DNA of 17,256 bases. Origin: Urinicoccus sp. Its GTDB lineage: Bacteria; Bacillota; Clostridia; Tissierellales; Peptoniphilaceae. Below are positions 14,039 through 17,256 of this stretch, one piece after another. Location of the stretch: contig JASBZN010000011.1 of NCBI GenBank assembly GCA_029983435.1, positions 1-17,256 on the forward strand, given 5' to 3'. The notes beneath the pieces were generated by a model, which was not told where the DNA came from, made no database searches, and was given only the letters and a program-made list of their open reading frames with translations. Every line of letters starts with the position of its first letter. The stretch's first letter is position 1. The translations under genes were made by a program, and so were the position numbers.

Positions 14039-15088
14039 ATGAAAGTAAAAAAAGTTGGGATTGTTAGCCTATCTCGGGGAGTCTTGGGAGAAGATTTTGT
14101 TCGCCATGAAGTGGACCTGGGGCTCAAGCGGTTAAGAGATGAAGGGATAGAAGTAGTGTTTTTACCGAATGCACGGAAGGGAATAGATTATCTAGAAAAG
14201 AACCCTCAAGCTCGAGCCCAAGACCTTTTAAGAGCATTTGAAGAGGATTCCATAGATATGATTTTATGTGCCATTGGAGGGATTGACACCTACCGTCTTC
14301 TTCCTTATTTGTTTGATCATGGAGAACTAAGAGGTGTCTTAAAAGAAAAGATTTTTCTTGGCTTTTCCGACACGACGGTTAACCATTTTATGCTCCATAA
14401 ATTAGGTTTAAAAACTTTCTATGGTCAAGCTTTTTTACCAGATGTTTGTGAACTTTCTAAGGAAATGCTCCCCTATAGTAAAAAATATTTTCAAGAGTTG
14501 GTCAGTACAGGACGGATTAAAAAGGTAGAACCCAGTGACTATTGGTATGAAGAACGAAAAGATTTTAGCCTAGAAGCTTTGGGACAAGCCACGAAAGCCC
14601 ATCCCAATCAGGGCTTTATTTCCCTTCAAGGGCCTAGGTCTTTTCAAGGAAAGATTTTAGGGGGGTGTCTGGAAACAATATATTCTATGGTCAGTGAAGA
14701 AGATTTTCCAGAAAGTTATAGTCTTTGTGAAAAATACCAGATTTTTCCAAGCTTGGAAGAATGGAAAGATAAGATTCTTTTATTGGAAACCAGTGAAAAT
14801 AAGTCTAAACCAGAACATTACCGTAAAATGATTAAGAAGTTAAAAGAAAGAGGAGTCATGGATGTGGTGGCTGGTTTACTGGTTGGCAAACCCCAAGATG
14901 AATGTTATTGGCAAGAATACCAAAAAATACTACTGGAGGAATTAAAGAGCCAAGACTTGCCCATTGCTTGGAATATTAATATTGGACATGGAACACCTCG
15001 ATGTATTCTTCCCTTTGGAGAATTAGCTAAGGTGGACTTGGACCAACAAGTCATTTCTTTTAGTGCGGAGGAAGAAAGTATTCCTTAA
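14039..15088 (+). CDS. LD-carboxypeptidase-family serine peptidase (S66; LdcA/MccF-like)
   Basis: S66 enzymes cut an L-D peptide bond, classically releasing terminal D-Ala from muropeptide tetrapeptides during wall recycling; MccF-type relatives cleave the antibiotic microcin C or related peptide-nucleotides. The 349-residue protein has AIGGIDTYRLLPYL (78-91), the nucleophile motif LGFSDTT with Ser110, ILLLETSE with candidate Glu250, and NIGHGTPRCILPFG with His317. No signal peptide is seen, so it acts in the cytoplasm. I chose ATG 14039 because AGGAG lies at 14029-14033; an upstream in-frame TTG at 14000 falls inside the hairpin. It is followed after about 15 bases by the sensor kinase gene. 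LdcA versus MccF activity cannot be decided from the sequence alone. Confidence 0.9.
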   Translation: MKVKKVGIVSLSRGVLGEDFVRHEVDLGLKRLRDEGIEVVFLPNARKGIDYLEKNPQARAQDLLRAFEEDSIDMILCAIGGIDTYRLLPYLFDHGELRGVLKEKIFLGFSDTTVNHFMLHKLGLKTFYGQAFLPDVCELSKEMLPYSKKYFQELVSTGRIKKVEPSDYWYEERKDFSLEALGQATKAHPNQGFISLQGPRSFQGKILGGCLETIYSMVSEEDFPESYSLCEKYQIFPSLEEWKDKILLLETSENKSKPEHYRKMIKKLKERGVMDVVAGLLVGKPQDECYWQEYQKILLEELKSQDLPIAWNINIGHGTPRCILPFGELAKVDLDQQVISFSAEEESIP

Positions 15089-15103
15089 AGAGAGGAAGTA
15101 GTG

Positions 15104-16402
15104 ATGAACTTAATCCAAAGTTATTTATTAGAAAATTTTGTTTTTCTCATTATCATTATCAGCACCTACTTTATTGTTTCCATAGAATCTTCTGTTGAAG
15201 ATTCTATCCAAAACCATACAGCAAGGAATATGACCCTGCTTTTATTGATGTCTATCAACGCCTTTTATTTAAATTATTTAAGGAGTCAAGGGATAGGGGG
15301 AACTCGGTGGATAATCGCCGAGCTTTTGTTTGTTTGCTTAAGGCCTTTGCCTATGGCCGCTCTTATTCGCATCGTAGACAAAAAATATCGTTATTGTTAC
15401 CTGCCGGCAATTATTAACGCGATTCTTTATTTGGCCTATCGTTTGGGGGCGGGGTATTTAACTCAAAAATTGGATTCGGATTTGATAGAAGGGCTTTGGG
15501 ACTATACTTATATCATTACAGAATCGGTCTATTGGATTGTTTTTCTCTTTGTCATAAATTTTAAATTTTATCGGACTTCCAATGAAAATCCCCTAGGGGT
15601 TTTTCTCTTTATCTCGACGCTGATGTCTGCGAATATTATGGATTCCGCGGGAATCTATCCAGGTATTTTGATAAAAACATATGCTGTTGACTTTCTGCTC
15701 TATTATTTGATTATCCATGTTTATATTTCTCGGCAAATTAATGCAGAAAAAGATTTAAAGTTACGAGAACAACGATTATCCATGATGCTTTCACAAATTC
15801 AACCTCATTTTCTCTATAACAGTCTGAATACAATTGCGGCTCTTTGCCGAGTAAATCCTAAATTGGCAGAGGAAACGACGGTGAAATTTTCAAAGTACTT
15901 GAGAGAAAATATGTATGAAATGGAAGAAACCAAAACCTATCCCTTTGTTCGCGAGCTGGACCATATTAAAACTTATTTAGATATTGAAAAATTACGGTTT
16001 GGTGATCGTTTAAAGGTGGTTTTTGATATCCAAACGACTGACTTTGAAGTTCCTCTCCTAACCCTGCAACCCATTGTAGAAAATGCTGTAAAGCATGGAA
16101 TTTGCAAGCGGATTGAAGGGGGAACAATTACGATTCGGACGAAAAAAGTAGGGAAAGATCATATTATTTCCATTATTGATGATGGAGAGGGTTTTAATCC
16201 AGAGCTGGTTAAAAGAGATGGGAAGCGTCATATAGGGATCGAAAATGCCAATGAACGTCTAAAGGCAACTGTCAACACCCAAATGGACATCTCCTCTATG
16301 ATTGGAGTTGGGACAGAAGTAACGATTGTGATTCCTGGAGAAAAACCGAAAATTCAAAAGATAGAAGGTGAAAGACGTGAAATACATAGTATTGGACGAT
16401 GA
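15104..16402 (+). CDS. LytS-type sensor histidine kinase with multi-helix membrane sensor
   Basis: The 432-residue kinase has about seven predicted membrane helices in residues 9-209 with very short loops, so the signal is probably sensed in or at the membrane. A short coiled linker (about 212-228) leads to the His_kinase (PF06580) block LSQIQPHFLYNSLNTIAALC with phospho-acceptor His235. The ATPase domain has an N-box LQPIVENAVKHG (321-332), the G1 motif DDGEGF (359-364) and HIGIENANERL (376-386). AGAGGAAG (15091-15098) favours ATG 15104 over the adjacent GTG 15101. The 3' end overlaps the response regulator by 26 bases, which shows they form a pair. The sensor part is not one I recognise. 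Confidence 0.93.
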   Translation: MNLIQSYLLENFVFLIIIISTYFIVSIESSVEDSIQNHTARNMTLLLLMSINAFYLNYLRSQGIGGTRWIIAELLFVCLRPLPMAALIRIVDKKYRYCYLPAIINAILYLAYRLGAGYLTQKLDSDLIEGLWDYTYIITESVYWIVFLFVINFKFYRTSNENPLGVFLFISTLMSANIMDSAGIYPGILIKTYAVDFLLYYLIIHVYISRQINAEKDLKLREQRLSMMLSQIQPHFLYNSLNTIAALCRVNPKLAEETTVKFSKYLRENMYEMEETKTYPFVRELDHIKTYLDIEKLRFGDRLKVVFDIQTTDFEVPLLTLQPIVENAVKHGICKRIEGGTITIRTKKVGKDHIISIIDDGEGFNPELVKRDGKRHIGIENANERLKATVNTQMDISSMIGVGTEVTIVIPGEKPKIQKIEGERREIHSIGR

Positions 16403-17177
16403 ACCAATTGCTGCAGATTATTTGGCAGAATTGATTCAAGAGAATGATCCGCAGGCAGAGGTTATAAAAAAATACAATCCTTTAGAAGCCTTGGAGATTG
16501 CAAAAAAAGAAAAGTTTGATGTTTGTTTTATTGATATTCAGATGCCAGGCTTGAACGGTGTAGACTTTGCAAAAGAATTAAAAGAGACCTATCCCCGAAG
16601 CAATTTTATTTTTGTAACGGGCTATGATGATTATATGGCAAATGCCTTTCAGCTGGATGCTAGCGACTACATTATGAAGCCAGCTAGTTCGGATCAAATT
16701 CGTCATGCCATTGAAAACTTAAGGTATTTGCCGGATAAAGAAGAAAGAAACTTGGAAAAAAGGATTAAAATAACCTGTTTTGGAAATTTTGATATTTTGA
16801 TTGATGGGAATCCAGTTAAATTTAAGTTTGATAAGACCAAAGAGTTGTTGGCTTTTTTAGTACATCGAAGGGGAGTACGGTGCAGTAATAAGGAAATCAT
16901 GGTAAATCTTTGGGAAGATGAAGGGCACGATTCCTATTTTCGGATGCTAAAAAAAGACTTAAGAGATTGTCTGGAAGAATTGGCTTGTGGAGAAGTGATC
17001 TACACCGAGAGGGGACATATGAGCCTTGCTCAGTTAGACCAAATCGATTGTGATTATTTCAAGTGGTTAGAAGATAAAGAGGAGGGAAGAAAACTTTATC
17101 ATGGTGAATACATGGCCCAGTATTCTTGGGCAGAAGAGGTAAATTCTCTGCTTGAACAGGAAAAATATTCTTTATAA
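16377..17177 (+). CDS. Response regulator, receiver plus SARP-like winged-helix output domain
   Basis: The 266-residue partner of the kinase. The receiver domain (about 1-118) has Asp7/Asp8, phospho-acceptor Asp53 in CFIDIQMPG, Thr81 and Lys101 in IMKPASS. From about 130 an OmpR/SARP-type winged helix follows (KITCFGNFDILIDG, then FDKTKELLAFLVHRRG and a recognition region near 170-200). It ends in a short tail with YHGEYMAQYSWAEE, resembling the start of a bacterial transcriptional activator domain. LytS-type kinases are more often paired with LytTR regulators; the SARP-type output is the notable point. I favour GTG 16377 because GAAGGTG lies just upstream; GTG 16368 is part of that site. No terminator follows before the insertion sequence. 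Confidence 0.9.
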   Translation: MKYIVLDDEPIAADYLAELIQENDPQAEVIKKYNPLEALEIAKKEKFDVCFIDIQMPGLNGVDFAKELKETYPRSNFIFVTGYDDYMANAFQLDASDYIMKPASSDQIRHAIENLRYLPDKEERNLEKRIKITCFGNFDILIDGNPVKFKFDKTKELLAFLVHRRGVRCSNKEIMVNLWEDEGHDSYFRMLKKDLRDCLEELACGEVIYTERGHMSLAQLDQIDCDYFKWLEDKEEGRKLYHGEYMAQYSWAEEVNSLLEQEKYSL

Positions 17178-17204
17178 AAGAAAAATAAAAGAGGATAGGT
17201 TTTC

Positions 17205-17256
17205 TGAACTGACCCCCAAAAGTTGGACTAATAAACCAACTTAAGGAGGTCAGTTT
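17205..17256 (+). mobile_element. Left end of an IS3-family-like insertion sequence (cut by the window edge)
   Basis: The sequence from 17205 (TGAACTGACCCCCAAAAGTT...) resembles the terminal inverted repeat of IS3-family (IS150-type) elements in Firmicutes: TG start, then CTGACCCCNAAAAGTTGGAC. It is followed by AAGGAGG at 17243-17249, evidently the ribosome-binding site of a first transposase gene beyond the edge. The end starts 27 bases after the response regulator stop. The transposase, the right end and the target duplication are not visible, so the family call rests on the end alone. The same 50 bases form a nested palindrome: AACTGACC/GGTCAGTT outside and AAGTTGG/CCAACTT inside. Confidence 0.7.

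Noticed and set aside
1..17256. CRISPR array, prophage, defence or toxin-antitoxin system
   Set aside because: I saw no regularly spaced repeats and no recognisable phage, nuclease or toxin genes on either strand.

Overview
The window looks like ordinary chromosome from a low-GC, Gram-positive anaerobe of the Firmicutes. The evidence is the AT-rich composition, strong AGGAGG ribosome-binding sites, GTG and TTG starts, intrinsic terminators with T-runs, a CsoR-type sensor, a DUF5693 membrane protein and a Clostridia-style SARP-output response regulator. A Tissierellia or Peptoniphilaceae-like source is my guess; no marker here proves it.

Layout. Bases 1-3431 hold the 3' part of an oligopeptide/dipeptide ABC importer operon (oppB fragment, oppC, oppD, oppF) with overlapping or nearly overlapping genes. 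A single tRNA-Leu(CAA) with its own promoter and terminator follows (3466-3634). Then come a small CsoR/FrmR-family metal sensor and thymidine kinase (3688-4577). A large DUF5693 membrane protein with its own promoter and terminator occupies 4641-6796. The pseudouridine catabolic pair (HTH-fused PsuK kinase, PsuG glycosidase) runs from a consensus-like promoter at 6879 to 8957. A bidirectional terminator separates it from a converging rodA gene on the minus strand (9029-10141). An L,D-transpeptidase is divergent from rodA (10325-11692). A lipoprotein made of two copies of an unrecognised ~85-residue repeat follows (11826-12581).

The right part (12644-17177) reads as one plus-strand transcription unit from a TTGACG-17-TACAAT promoter: PepV-type dipeptidase, S66 LD-carboxypeptidase, LytS-type histidine kinase and a response regulator with a SARP-like output domain. 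The window ends inside the left end of an apparent IS3-family insertion sequence (17205 onward), whose terminal sequence forms a nested palindrome that includes the ribosome-binding site of its first gene.

Taken together, peptide import and dipeptide hydrolysis (Opp, PepV) and wall synthesis and turnover (RodA, L,D-transpeptidase, LD-carboxypeptidase) recur across the window. The two-component system is embedded in the last of these groups. No phage, CRISPR or defence genes are visible. I see no clearly new system; the best leads are the kinase/SARP regulator in an LD-carboxypeptidase operon, the duplicated lipoprotein with a poly-G promoter spacer, and the hairpin at the insertion-sequence end. 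No gene-free stretch exceeds 300 bases.
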